Positions 37,851 through 49,939 of a stretch of DNA of 64,000 nt are shown here, piece by piece. Within the stretch, counting starts at the first letter, position 1. Every line of letters starts with the position of its first letter. The notes under the pieces are model-generated. The model was not told where the DNA came from, did not search any database, and saw nothing but the letters and a program-made list of their open reading frames with translations. This DNA comes from Turnera subulata. Lineage: Eukaryota; Streptophyta; Magnoliopsida; Malpighiales; Passifloraceae. Location: the NCBI GenBank assembly GCA_028386065.3, contig JAKUCV010003701.1, positions 64,077 to 128,076 of the forward strand. The letters run 5' to 3'. Both the position numbers and the translations under genes were made by a program.

Positions 37851-38975
37851 GGCTGCTCCTGCAGAAAAAACGCAAAAAACCGTTGAGAATCGGCCGGGAA
37901 AGGGGCGAGTCGGGCCCGNGGGGGGGGGGGGGGGGGGGGAGAGATAAGGAGATATGCTTTGTGCGTGAGCAAGTGGTGGTGTGTTTTTGTGATATGCGTT
38001 GTTGTTGTTGGGTGTGTGTTGGCTTTTGTTGTGCTTGTGCGTGGGCATTTTAGAGAGGCGAGATAAGGGAAGGGGTTTTTGGGGAAACAATAGACGGCTA
38101 AAATCGAAATCACGGAGTAGAATCGAAGTCGCGGGTTTGGGCGGGATTTCAAAAAAAACCCCCGCCACGTCACCGATCCGTGTGCTCTCCCCTGGTTGGG
38201 CGCCCCTCTATCTCTGCGTTTCCCCTCTTTTCTGTGTTTTCTCCCTGTGTTTGTTTTGAGAAGCGAACCGTCTAACGGTTAAGCCGTCTGGACACGTGGG
38301 GGGTCGGGGCGCGAAATGACGGGACTGCCCTCCGAGGGTGACGCTTTTGGGGTAGGACGGTAGTTGGGGCATCATCAAAAGAAGGGGAATATAAAAAAGA
38401 GCATCATTGCCCTGCCAAGGCATGGCGTTGACCCCCTTGGAGATCATCGTTGATTGCAGGGCATATATGTCAATTTGGGTTGGCAGATATTTTTGTACCG
38501 AACTCTAGTGTATGATTGACGATTGAACGGGTAAATGAATTACAAGTTGTGGATCCAACGGATGGGATCAAGGGTGTGCCCATGTGCCTTGTGAGCAATA
38601 GATATTTTCTCATATTTATTCCCTTTGTACATGGATATTTTATGTTCCTCGTCGTAGATGGATATTTATTTTGGTACCTGTAAATAGATAAATAAATTTT
38701 AGGTAAGAGTTTAGGAGAAAGTAAGACATTATCCAATTGGAAATCCAATAAAATATCGGTTAAAAATTATGTGTAATGGTTTATTTATTTATTTCTCGTT
38801 GTAATGAAAAACCAATAAAGGTGTTTTTAATTTGCATATAATTAAATTTTAATTTTATCAACAACAACAACCGCATCATCCGTATGATTGTCTGGTAAAT
38901 ATTAGACAAAAAGTTAATAGCCCTTTTAGTACCTGTAGATAATAATCGTAACACCTTACTCTGAGCCACAAAGCT
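37851..38975. other. HMGB 5' flank with GC-rich promoter region
   Basis: The sequence is GC-rich to about 38350 and contains the ambiguous base and G-run at 37919-37939, then becomes AT-rich spacer. No gene is seen. Confidence 0.45.
37919..37939. other. Ambiguous base (N) beside a ~20-base poly-G run
   Basis: The only N in the window (37919) precedes a homopolymer of about 20 G in the HMGB 5' UTR or promoter. The true run length is uncertain; this is probably a sequencing or polishing limit rather than biology. Confidence 0.9.
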
Positions 38976-38990
38976 CTAGTGATTTTTTCT

Positions 38991-39188
38991 TCTTTTTTCC
39001 CCAACCGGTTTTCGGAGTTTTACCCCGACTAATCAAGATTCGATTTGAGTCACGCATCTGGTTATAATAGGTGATTCCCCCAATGAAAATATTTTGTATA
39101 CATCAGGACTTGAACTCGAACTCGAACTCAATACCTCACTTAATCAGAACGAAACTGCTTACCACTTGGACCAAACCCACATCGATGT
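38991..39188 (-). mobile_element. tRNA-derived SINE, minus orientation
   Basis: Read on the minus strand, the element has box A (TGGTCCAAGTGG, 39173-39162) and box B-like GAGTTCAAGTCC near 39118-39104, preceded by a short GAGTTC tandem. The flanks repeat as CTAGTGATTTTTTCT (38976-38990) and CCAGTGATTTTTCT (39189-39202), an imperfect target duplication. Confidence 0.65.
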
Positions 39189-39294
39189 CCAGTGATTTTT
39201 CTCGTGACAGTTTTTTGAAGGCTATCTTTTTTTTTTTTTTTAAGCAAGACAGACCAACTGATTCCAGGTTTCCCATAAATCACTTTGTTTTTTA

Positions 39295-39445
39295 GGTTTC
39301 CCATTCAAGCTTTGTCCCGATTCGATCCGGATCATACACCTGGTTATGGTGGATGAATCTTTCAATATGGATTTTATGCATACACGAGAACTCAAACCTA
39401 ATACATTATTTAGGCGGAACCAAGTCGTTTACCACTTAACCAATT
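39295..39445 (-). mobile_element. Second, diverged SINE of the same type, minus orientation
   Basis: Box A TGGTTAAGTGG (39442-39432) matches the pol III consensus exactly and box B GGTTTGAGTTCTC lies near 39398-39385. The following minus-strand sequence (AATCCATATTGAAAGATTC) parallels the first SINE. Ends are uncertain and no clear target duplication was found. Confidence 0.5.
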
Positions 39446-39525
39446 TTTTTTTTAGTACATATGAATCTTAAAATACCCAACACTCCAAACCATCCTCAAT
39501 CCCACTCCTTAGAATCCAATCTATG

Positions 39526-42500
39526 GGACCCGCAGTCTATCACTTTTTCTTTTTCTTCCACCGCTTCCACCATTTGCTCTCGCCCGAATACTTTCGTCTT
39601 CCCAGGCTAGGGGCTGCCTTTCGGGATCTACCCGGCGGCAAGCCTCATAAGCTTTTTTTTCTTGCTTTTCCTATTTCTGTCTTTATACAGTTTTCCAAGA
39701 GTGCTCCTCGTGATAAATCATAGAAGCTACAACAATCTTTATTATCACGTCGGTGTCGAAGATGTAACACCTCCGTTTTTCTTTTTAAATTTATAAAAAT
39801 AAATTCGGATTTTGGTGATGGAAATAAAATTTATTTATTTATTTATTTATTTTCCTTGGTTTTATTAACTTTTAAGTTGGTAGTTTGTCCTGTTCGAGTT
39901 TCATCGGATATAAAATGCGCTTCGGGGTGAAACACGAGGTTTATCGTAGTTTTAGATAAAACTACGTCGTATTGGGTGTGAAAAAAAAACCCTAGGGAAG
40001 GGTCAACCTGGGCGGGTTGACCAAGCCACGTCAAACGACGTGTCGTCGTGGTCGGCTGGGTCAAGCCCTAGGTGACCTCTTTCTTCTTCTTTTTCCTTTT
40101 TTTTCCCTTCTCTTCATGTTTTCTTCCTTTCCGCCGCTGCCAACGGCTCTTGTCTCCACGATATGCTCCCCTCCATCATGATGCCAACGGTCATCAACCC
40201 CACAACCTCTTCATCTTTTCTTTTCCCTATCTCTTCCTTTTCTTCTCCCCTCAATTCCATTCCCGAAACCCCTCACTCCTTCACTTTCTCTTCCGCCGAC
40301 ACCAACACTATCTTCTTCCTCTCTCGTCGACGATCACCTCTCCTTCACTTGTCGTCGCTGCCGTACCGAGGCCGGGTTGGGACGCCAGTTGAGAACTGGG
40401 CGGGGAACTCGAGGATCGAGTTTGGGTGTACGCCGCCATCGCCGTCCGCGGCTGTGACGAGGAGGCCTGCGCGAGGTGTTGCCGCCACCGCGTCGTCATC
40501 GTGATGTAAGCCTCGCCGCCCATCTTTTCTTCTTCCACCACTCGTCTCTTTAAACTGTTAGTGGTTCATTGATGACGGTATGTGTGCGCTTGTTGGTGGC
40601 CGGTAACTGTTGGGTGGTGGGCTCGGCGTATGCGTGGGGGTTGCTATGGTCGGATTTCAGAATTGACAACACGGGATGGCGATGTGTTTGATGGCGGTCT
40701 GTTGCTGGTGGTTCTGATTTCCGGTGGTAGAGCTTGCAGTCACGTGATTCATCACGCCTTTTGGACTCGTCTTGGAGCTATGGACAGTGGGCAGTGACGA
40801 CCCACTTGTTCTTATTCCGGTAAGGATTCTATACCACAATTCCCTAAATCCGTGTTGTTGCTAGTGGTCATTTTGTTGTGAATTGGATGATTGTTGGATG
40901 GTGGCAGATCGATTATGGTAGTAATGCTGTTGAGGCTTGTGTTTTCCTGGCTTTGACTTTTTCCAGCGAAGCTGACCGGAATCCAGTGAGGCTCGGGAAA
41001 TTTCCGACGAAGGCTCGGGTTCTGTCCAGCAGAATATACTTTTCTTCTTCGACCTTTAAACGGTATTTATTCTCGGTTTTGCCTTGTACATAAATACTGA
41101 ATTCTATGACGATATGTACTTTTTCTTCTATATGAGATTTAGTGGTATACCGAGAGCGGGAGTGAGTGTGTATGGCCGGAAACTTACCGACACGGATAGA
41201 ATTTTAGGCCGATTAACATTTGGGCTCGGGAATGACTTTAGAGCGATATTTAGGAAAACTGGGCCCAGGCGCAATAACATAATTATAAAGCTTAGAATGT
41301 TTTTATAGACTTAAAGATATGGACTTAAGGCCTAATTACAATTAAATAAGTTATGGACTTTAAGGAACTGGCTTGAAGCCCAATTTCATAATTGGTTAGT
41401 ATAGACTTGGCCTTAGGCCCGAGAACCTGTTTATGAACTTAGACTCAGAGATTTCTTAATCGGATAGTTAGGGTCGAGAATTTCTCGGATTGAGTATACC
41501 CTAAGCATGCATGCACGATTTTACGTTTTAAACTGTTTAGTGATTATTGTATGTGCCGGTATTCAGGCATGGGTAATACCTCCGGAGCAGGGGAGTCGAG
41601 CTCGAGGAGAAGTCATAATCAACTTTTCGAGGTGACATTACAAGTTTTTTACATATGTTTTGTGAATGCTTGTTGGTGTGGTTAGTTAGTTTACTTGCCT
41701 TGTTTGCTACATGCGGTGATTGGGAATTATGTGCCTGTTTGCTCTCACATGTCTAATTTCGGTATAAGTAATTGCTATGGAATATAACATGTTATTATGT
41801 TTTGGCGATAGTGTGAGGTTATGGGCCAAAGGCCCGGATATGAGAATAATACATAAAGTTCATACATCCCTGGAAAAAATAATATATGGCACACAGAACT
41901 GTAAAGAACAACTAAGAATAAAATACTAAATTCTACTGTGAAGTCGACTGGTAGCCCCGAGGGAGGGTTGGGTACCCTCAGGTCACTTCATGCGGTTTAG
42001 CATGGTTATCCCAGGGGAAGGTAGGTGCACCCCTGGAAGACTTGCACCAGCTAGGTGTGTCTGAGCGCACCCTCAGGGAGCTAGCGGCCACTCGAGGTTT
42101 ATCGGTGGTTTTTGACCTCAGAATCTACTCCTTCTGAGGTTCGACACTTGGGTTTCACACCCGGATCTGATCAAATGTGCTACCGAGACTTGACTCACAG
42201 TAGAGGGCCAGAATAATAACAAAATACGTTGAAACTAAACAATAAATACAATAATGCGATAAGATGACTATGTGTTAGTGTGTGATTCTAATATTGCTTG
42301 TATTCTATACTTGTGTTCGTGAACAACTCACCCCACGAGCATGACTTCACTTTTCATGTGTACATAGACTTTTAATGCTCACTGAGTAGGCGACTCACAT
42401 AATCGCCACCGTTGTTTTTCAGACCTTAGTTAGCGTGCTGTTCTCGCCTCTATCTTTCGACTCGAAGTTCAGACGCGGATACGTCAGCAGGTAGTTGTGC

Positions 42501-43144
42501 ATCATCTCCCGGTTGGATCCATAGAACACATATGCATGTTGTTTTCTTTATCACAATCTTATGATATTCATCTTTCGCTGTCTAAGACTTATTTTGAGAT
42601 GTCATAATTGGTTCATTACTTTGTTGGCAGTTTGTCGGGACCTGATTTGTGATATTATTTTTCGGCGCTTTGCCGGGTTGGCTTATGACTTATTAGGCTG
42701 GTTTATTTCCTTACATTTTATGACATCTCGGTGTTAATAAGTTTTTATGGATAATGTTTGTGTGCCGAGGCACTGGTTTACGTACCCCGGGTTTCAAGGG
42801 TATTTTAGTAAATTCCTTTCATTTAATTGTTTTATTTCTTAAAAATCGGGATACGGGCGCTTCAGAAGATCTCCTCTCTCTACAGCAGGAACTGCAGTTC
42901 TTTCCCTCTCTAGTGAGAGGTAGTTTAAGGCTTGTTATGTTTCAATACGCCCTTATTCCTTTGGATTTGTTATCCTTTGGTATTGTTACAAGCTTTAGTT
43001 TTAATCCTCATGTTGGAGAATTTTTCAGTTCCTTTTCTGTAATAGTCTTGGAGCTTTTATACTTGATTTGTGTCAAGTTTTGTTGTATCTCTATGTACTA
43101 TTTTCAGTTTTAATGAAATGGATCTACCCGACTTTTATCTAAAA
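39526..43144 (+). mobile_element. Short non-LTR retroposon (probable truncated LINE) interrupted by a solo LTR
   Basis: A perfect 15-bp direct repeat, AGAATCCAATCTATG, occurs at 39511-39525 and 43145-43159. Removing the nested solo LTR and one target copy (39763-42869) leaves about 510 bp that ends in TGAAATGGATCTACCCGAC and a short A-rich tail, which resembles plant LINE 3' ends. The 5' part is pyrimidine-rich without a clear open frame. The target duplication is firm; the LINE identity is an inference. Confidence 0.65.
39763..42864 (+). mobile_element. Solo LTR, copy A (3.1 kb), 5-bp target duplication GAAGA
   Basis: It starts TGTAACACC and ends GGGCGCTTCA (TG...CA termini) and is flanked by GAAGA at 39758-39762 and 42865-42869. 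It shares ordered blocks with copy B at 51119-54142: ACTACGTCGT, GTGCCGGTATTCAGGCA, CTCACTGAGTAGGCGACTCA, TTGGATCCATAG and a terminal CCGGGTTTCA block. There is no primer-binding site, gag-pol or second LTR, so it is a solo LTR left by recombination. A GC-rich, CT-rich central part (about 40080-40550) yields long but unrecognised frames. Confidence 0.9.
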
Positions 43145-43260
43145 AGAATCCAATCTATGACTTTTTGAAACTCAACCCAAGAAAGATGTCACATTACAAG
43201 TATGTTGGCATCACTTGTAATTTTTACCACTTTTTTCTTTTTCCACTTTTTTGGTGGTGT

Positions 43261-43694
43261 TTTTTTTTTTTTGAACTGGGAATGATTCATTAATCAGTTG
43301 CGTTAGGCGAGTCCCTAAGCAACAAAGAGTACAAATTATCAGGTGGGCAGGTGATCCAATTTGCTGGGCAAACATTGGATCTTACTGCCTTGGCTACCCA
43401 ATCAGCCACACAGTTGGCTTTCCTACTGATATGAGATATAGAACATACAGAAAAGGACCTAGAAAGAACAGCTATATCTCTAACAAAAGCATCAGTGTCC
43501 CAAAAGAACTCCTGCGGCTTATTACACCGATTAACTGCTTCTAGTGAATCAGATTCGATGATCACACGTTGCAGACCTGCTGAAGCCGCAAGACGAAGAC
43601 TCTCCCTAATTGCAAGTAACTCCCCAACCTGCGCAGAAAAACAATAGCACAACAAAAGTCCTTCCATCAACCAGTCTTCCTTGATAGTCCCTTA
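43261..43694 (-). mobile_element. 5'-truncated LINE encoding an RNase H-like (RVT_3) fragment, 17-bp target duplication
   Basis: A perfect 17-bp repeat, CACTTTTTTGGTGGTGT, flanks the insert at 43244-43260 and 43695-43711. On the minus strand the insert ends in poly-A (T-run at 43261-43272) and encodes, at 43670-43290, an RNase H-like segment (ELLAIRESLRLAASAGLQRV, IIESDSLEAVNRCN, HISRKANCVADWVAK) typical of the C-terminus of plant LINE polyproteins. Upstream, DYQGRLVDGR is in another frame, so there is a frameshift near 43640. It is a dead fragment. Confidence 0.85.
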
Positions 43695-43711
43695 CACTTT
43701 TTTGGTGGTGT

Positions 43712-45014
43712 AAAAGTTGGTTAATAATAGTGGTATTACATTTTGTCTTTTTTTTTCCTAGTTGATGCTACACGAGGAAAAAAAAAATTTACACCAACAA
43801 AAATACTTTTTCCGAAATACCAAAAAAAGGTAATAATTAATTGTTTGTTTATACATCACACCAAAAAATTAAGCAGCCTTAAAAGTTGCATGCACTTTTT
43901 TTCATGATTTGATAAATTAGGATATATTGTATGTATTCTCTATTTTGGATATGCCCGTTGGTGAAAAGATAGCGATCCAAAAAACTAATTGCCATTTATG
44001 TTCGATATTAATATCAACCTACAACTTTCCATTCTAAGAAAAAAAAAAAAAACAACGAGAAAGAAAAACCGTCAGTTTAAAGAAAGAAGGTGACATGTTT
44101 TCTTATGTAAATGTTTATGTATTGGAAAAAAGTAACACTCGTATATCATATGATAGCTCTTACTCACATAATAACCCAAAGGAAAATTATCCCTCATACT
44201 CTACTACCCAATATCACATTGTTTTTCACCCATCAATTACATTGTGTCACATACCAATTAGATCAAGTCAGATGGCCATGTCAGCATCCAAACTGTTGGA
44301 GATACACAAAAAAGATAAAATATAAAACTCAAAATAAATAAAAAATATAAGAAAACTTCAAGATGTATAATCCGGAAAAATGAAAAGTTCCATATATGTA
44401 AAAAGTGTTTAACCCGCCTAAATTTCATATAGCCTGCAGCCATAAAAGCCATTGTACAATTACAAAGTGATAATGTGATCCGTAGGGACAAGGACAGAAC
44501 GAACCAGTAGACGGTGACGAGTCGTGCAAGTCCATGGAAATCATGGCCCATCCTGTTAATAAATGTGCTTTATTACTTTCCGTAGCTTTTTTTTTGGGGG
44601 TCAGATATTAGTTCCTGTAGCTTTTTTTTTTTTCTTTACATCATATTATTAGCTGGAACATTACAGAAGCAAAGCACAATAATGACATTCAAAATCACCA
44701 GATGCTGTTATAAGCCATATTTTAATATCCTCTCTCCAACAAGATCGCGTTCATCAATGAACGAATCTGTCAATAATTTACTAGGAAAATAATATATTTG
44801 CTGGTAATTAATCACTATAGCACAAATTTCCATAATTTTGGTGATAAATATCACTATTAAGATATTGATCACAATCGACGATTCAAGTTGGATAACCTTT
44901 AATTTTCCTCTCTGCAATTTCTTCCATGCTTCCTATGAATCTATTTCCCTATGAAAATTGTGTGTTTGTTTTTTTCTTCTGTCCTTTTCTGTGAAGCACA
45001 AGGTTTTGGACCGA
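43712..45014. other. Intergenic spacer before GET1
   Basis: AT-rich sequence with homopolymer runs; no gene or clear element was recognised. Confidence 0.45.
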
Positions 45015-45075
45015 TGGGCCCAATTTCTTCGCAAAGCATGTTCTATGGGCTAATGATGCAGACTCGAAAGGCCCA
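45015..45075 (+). promoter_or_regulatory. Cluster of site II (TGGGCY) elements upstream of GET1
   Basis: TGGGCC at 45015-45020, TGGGCT at 45046-45051 and GGCCCA at 45070-45075 lie about 250-310 bp upstream of the GET1 ATG. TGGGCY clusters are known in promoters of housekeeping plant genes. The functional role here is inferred. Confidence 0.4.
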
Positions 45076-45320
45076 ATTATTTACTGGATAATTGGTAGGA
45101 AGATACTAACTAGGACCCCCAGCGAGCCCAAACGATCTGGTCACCATGAGCTTTCCTATTTCGCCGTGGCATCGAACCGAAAACAGAAAATCAGAAGAAG
45201 AACACCATCGAAGCACCAAAAGAGGAGGCACAAACAATAGAGATTGGCTGGCAAAGTAGCCAAACATTTGTTGTAGTTCATTAATCTGTGCAGAGAAATT
45301 AAAAAAAAAATTAATTAATT

Positions 45321-48276
45321 ATGGGAGGAGAAGAAGAAACCCTAGTAGAGGAAGGAAGGTCTATCGCGGCTCCTTTAATCTTCCTCCTCGTCATCGCTTT
45401 TCAGTTCCTCTCCAGATTCATCGAGCAAAAGAAGAAGGTAACACCCGATTCGAAACCAGCTGATCTAATTCCTCTTCGATGCTGTTTGATAATTGGTCCA
45501 TTTGAAAAGTTTTCTGCTCCCGCATTTTTTAATGTTTGTTAATTTTCAGGCAGCAGCGAAGAGTGATAGAGAAGTTGAGCTACGAGCGGAAATAAAGAAA
45601 CTCTTGAAAGAGGCCAGCGCTCTGTCTCAGTGAGTGATTTTCTGTTGAAATTAACGACGTCGTATTTGAAATTTCTGTTGCCCATGCAAGTCTTGCTTTA
45701 TGAAGTACCTTTTTGTTGGCTAGTGTTGATTGTGAGGAGAGGACGTTGTCTCAATTGGGATGATGAGAGTTTTTTTGCCAGTTTGATGCGTTTAAATTCG
45801 AGGCGCATGTGTAACCATGCTATTCATGTGATTAAATATGTACCACCAGTTTATGTTGTCGTAATGTATGCACCAATTCACCAAAAATGAGTATTTCTAT
45901 GTTATTAGCTTCTTTTGAAATGAATCAAAAGAATCCTGTAGTCTTTATTTGTAAGTGTACACAATGAAGAACTTCTTTGAGTTGATGTCTTTGTTGGTCA
46001 TAGGCCATCTACATTTGCTCAGGCAGCTAAACTTAGAAGGTTGGCGGCGGCAAAGGAGAAGGAACTTACCAATTGTAAGCCATCTTGTGTTTCTATATTC
46101 TGTTTCTATTTGTGGGAATTTTGCATCGACATGCATACTTATGCTTAGTTGGCTACCTATTTTAGTAGTGGGTTGCATTATAACTCCCACAAAAACTAAT
46201 TATCTCTTCTTGGAGATAAGCTGGTTTGGACATGAGTATTGTGGCAATGGAAACCCTCCTGGGTGCTATGCTACAGACTGAACAGAGGTCATTAGAGTCA
46301 CTGCATGCGTTGGGTTAGTGCAAATCTGGTTCTCAGTGCGGGTTTGTCATTATAACAAGTTGTGCTTGTGTAGATGTAGAAAAGCTTTTAAATGCACTTT
46401 CCACTGGATTGCGTTCTTTGTCTTATGTTTTGGATGATATTTGCACCAAAAAGTATACTTCTGTTCCTAACTTACATTTCTTAATTTCAAGCTTCCCAAG
46501 TGATATACCCCAATCTGCTTTATTTTATAAGAACTGTTAGTTTAGATGTTCCCTTCCTCAACTTTGCCATATGTGCACACTGTGATAACATTTGCAATTA
46601 CTTTAAACCTTGATTCTGGTGCTTCAAATCAGTACATAGTCTCACAACTAAGATAAAAAAGACGTGGTTCCTCAAAAATCTTTTCTGGTTTTTTTGGAGA
46701 CCCTGAAATTTGTCTTATGTTTGTTTTGGTAATATCATGCCACATGTTCGCCACGTGGTCAACTGTTATGATACAATCCTTCATACTTTCTTGATGGTGC
46801 AAATCATCTTCTCAGCTATTGCTTTCAATAGATTTCTCAGATTGTCGAGGACCTCCTATCTAAGGTGTACAGTTATGACATCTATGTATCATGGTTTTAC
46901 ATTTCATGTGGAAATAGTATTGAGTATGGAGTGTTCAATCATCAAATAGAAGGGGAAAAAATGTTGGGATGGGGTGAAGAGTGGGAAATTGATCTAATTT
47001 AGAAGTTTTCCTTTTGTGCTGGATCACTGCCATTTTGCATCATGCATTTTCTTTTTGCTGTATTATTTATTACCATATATCTTGTTCCAGACTATTAATG
47101 GCTTTTAACACTTGTATCTGCTTTCCAGATCAAGATGCAGTTAGTAACGAGATCAGACATTCATATGATTTATATCTGAGAATTTTATTCATCTCAAAGG
47201 TGGTGATCTGTGAAGTTTCTTACATCATCTATTTGTTTTTCCTCTGAAATCTGTAACAAATTGATTTAGCATGCAGGTTGCAACTTACTTTCTGCTGATA
47301 TGCTGGTTTTGGAGGACTCCCATTGCTGCAATATCTCAGCAACTTGTACAGCCTTTTGGTATATCATCTAGCCCCTTATCTCTTCACCATATTGAATTTT
47401 TGTTTCCTATTTCCCTCTGAGAATACGTCGCTGCTGATTCTCTCTATTTATTTGGTCAATGACTTGAGTAACATGGTATCCATACTTTCTAAATGGCTGC
47501 ATTGTTTGAGGGAGAGGTGTTGTGTGGTGTACGGGGCAGGTGGGATTAAGTGGATCACAAGAATAGGAAATTGGTAAAGGAATAGTGGACAATGTTCTGT
47601 AATAAGCATCTTTGCTCTTGACCCAATATCTTGGTCTTTCTGCAGGAAAGGTACTATCTTGGGGGTCTGGAGGTTATTCAAAGGATGATGTGATGGTAAT
47701 GAAACAACTTTAGTGGTCTTTTCTTTTCTGGTTCTGTTTCCGTATAAACCTTTCTTCAAGTTCAAAGGTTCTCTTACTAGGTCTACTATATACTGCCTCT
47801 GTGTTAACTTGAAGGTTCCATAACTTTTAGTGCTTCAGACTCTCCAATATTAGTATAGGTTTTTAATGTTTATTTATTCATAGTCTTATGGACTTGCAAA
47901 AATGGAGTTCCTATAACTTGCTTTCGTTAGCCCTCTTTCAATGGTTTTACACACATATACGATCTTTCAAACATATGAAATTACAGCATGAACTTGGATT
48001 CCAAATATTGTTCTTATGCTTGTGAACTTTTTAGTTTAATCAAAAGTGTGAATGGATTAACTGTAATGACATTGTGTAGATGGGCTGTAATATATGCTTT
48101 TGATTTCAGCTAATGTAAGTGTTTCTTACAGCTTTCCTGACTCCAATCCCCAATAATTAATTGGTGTATTTTTCTTGGAATATTGTCCTGATCGTTTGAT
48201 TATGTTGCAGGTTGGTATTATTCCGTGGTTGCTATTATCCACTAGGGTCAGCAAATTTGCTTCTCGATTTTTCTAA
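45321..48276 (+). CDS. GET1: GET1/WRB-type tail-anchored protein insertion receptor (178 aa)
   Basis: The ER-membrane subunit of the GET pathway receptor, which accepts tail-anchored proteins from the cytosolic GET3 ATPase. Exons: 45321-45437, 45550-45629, 46004-46074, 47129-47199, 47277-47358, 47646-47695 and 48211-48276 (TAA). Phases close at 537 nt. Layout: TM1 (about 17-33, APLIFLLVIAFQFLSRF), a basic coiled-coil (about 36-90) with ELRAEIKKLLKEASALSQPS and FAQAAKLRRLAAAKEKEL, TM2 (about 104-128) and TM3 (about 158-175, VGIIPWLLLSTRVSKF). The coiled coil is the GET3-binding part of the family. The ATG sits in a clean context after an A-rich leader, and site II elements lie upstream. Length fits plant GET1 (about 175 aa). 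Confidence 0.92.
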
Positions 48277-49177
48277 TAGAAAAGGGGAGTGTTTCCGAGA
48301 TACGTAACTTCATAAGAAAGAAATGAAGAAGGAATGAGACAAGGTAAAGAACAGACCTCATCAGGATCTGGAAGGTGAACCTTGGATACTGGCAAGATTC
48401 TTTTCCTCTATCTAGATATAGTCTTAGTGTTTTTGCATCCCTGTAAAGTTCGCATTTCATGTCCTTGCAATCTGAAATATAGAAGAATGGGAAAAAGAAA
48501 AATAGTTGCGTGGCAAATGTATGAATTCTTTTTTCTGATTGATTATCATTTTTTTTATTCTCTTGATTTTGTATGATGAACTGTTGTTGATAAGCTTTTC
48601 TTTTTTTGATGCAAACTCAGCACCCTTCTCGCTATGCACATGCTTTTTACTTTTTCTTTATTTTCTTTTTTGTTTGAAAGCCTTATATGTCATGGATATG
48701 TCTCATAATAACTACCTAAAATCTGCAATAACATTATATCGTCTGACCTAAACTCTCTTAATAGTGAATTTTGGAATTTTGGAATTCATGAGATTGGACA
48801 TCTGGTGTGCAATCTTTCCAGTATGACTTCTGACAAAAATTGTAACTAACTCCGCTCCCTAGTTAGATAGGACTTGGAATACTAAACTTGGCCTGTTATG
48901 GAAAATAGCATGGGCGTGGAATATTAAGTTTTGTTTATTTTAGTAATTTATATAGTTGCCTTTGCCTTTTTTTTTTTGGCAAATTATAGTTGCCTTTGCC
49001 TAACTTTTTATAAGCGCACTTCATATATTTAAAAAATCTTATAAACACTCTAATTTGCACAAATAAATTAAGAATGTACGGGAGATATTACAGATTAAAA
49101 GCATTGTTTGGCAACTTTCTGTTTTGTTTATTTTTTCTTGTTGGTAACTTACCTTCTGTATTGTTGCGATTATATGT
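48277..49177. other. GET1 3' region and AT-rich spacer
   Basis: Probable 3' UTR followed by spacer rich in T-runs. No gene is seen. Confidence 0.45.
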
Positions 49178-49192
49178 AAAAAGTATAGATCA

Positions 49193-49375
49193 CACGTCCC
49201 GGGTTCGATCCGGAGAAACGTGGAGGTATAGAAAGTGCACCTGTTGGGAGTGGTTAACCATGCTGGACTCCGCTCGTGGTCCTAGGCTAAATGCCCGGGA
49301 AGGGAGACTGGGTGTCGGGCCACGGATGAGATTAGTCTGGCTTGTCGAGCTGGGATACTCATTAGTATATATATA
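49193..49375 (+). mobile_element. 5'-truncated tRNA-derived SINE
   Basis: The insert starts inside the tRNA-like head, just before box B (GGGTTCGATCC, about 49201-49210), and lacks box A. Its 3' part contains GATTAGTCTGGCTTGTCGAG, similar in style to plant SINE tails. Flanks AAAAAGTATAGATCA (49178-49192) and AAAAAATATAGATCA (49376-49390) form a 15-bp target duplication with one mismatch. It lies about 70 bp from the left end of the large MULE. Confidence 0.7.
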
Positions 49376-49939
49376 AAAAAATATAGATCAAAGTTATTCA
49401 CTGATTAGCTTCTCTCAACATTTTGCTTCCGGTTGGCTTTTAACGAAAGTCACTTTGATTCAGGTTAATTATATTTTAACCTCCTGAATTTTGGTTTATT
49501 ATTGACTACCCCCTGAACTTTTTTTTCGTCAAATGACCACATTTGATGCAACTAAGTGCTTCCGTCCAATGCCAGTTCGGTTTCGTCAATTGCAACGTTT
49601 GAATTTTTTTTTTAAAAAAAAACACGTGGACGAATAGGAGGCTTTGCCTCCACTTCCCCTTCTTCCCTCCATTTCCCCTTCCCTCCACCCCTCTCTATAT
49701 TTTTTCCTTACTTCATTTCCCTTCATTTTCCCTTACTCCCTTCATTTTTCCTGCACTGCTTCCCGCCAACCACCAAGCCTACCATTACACCATAAAACAC
49801 TACTTTCCCTTCCATATCACAAAAGCATATCACCTGATTGCCATAACTCCTTTTCCTACCAATAATTTCTTCATCCCAAAACATTACCCATTCATTTACC
49901 ACACACACAAATCAATAGAACATAAGGAAAACATCAACT

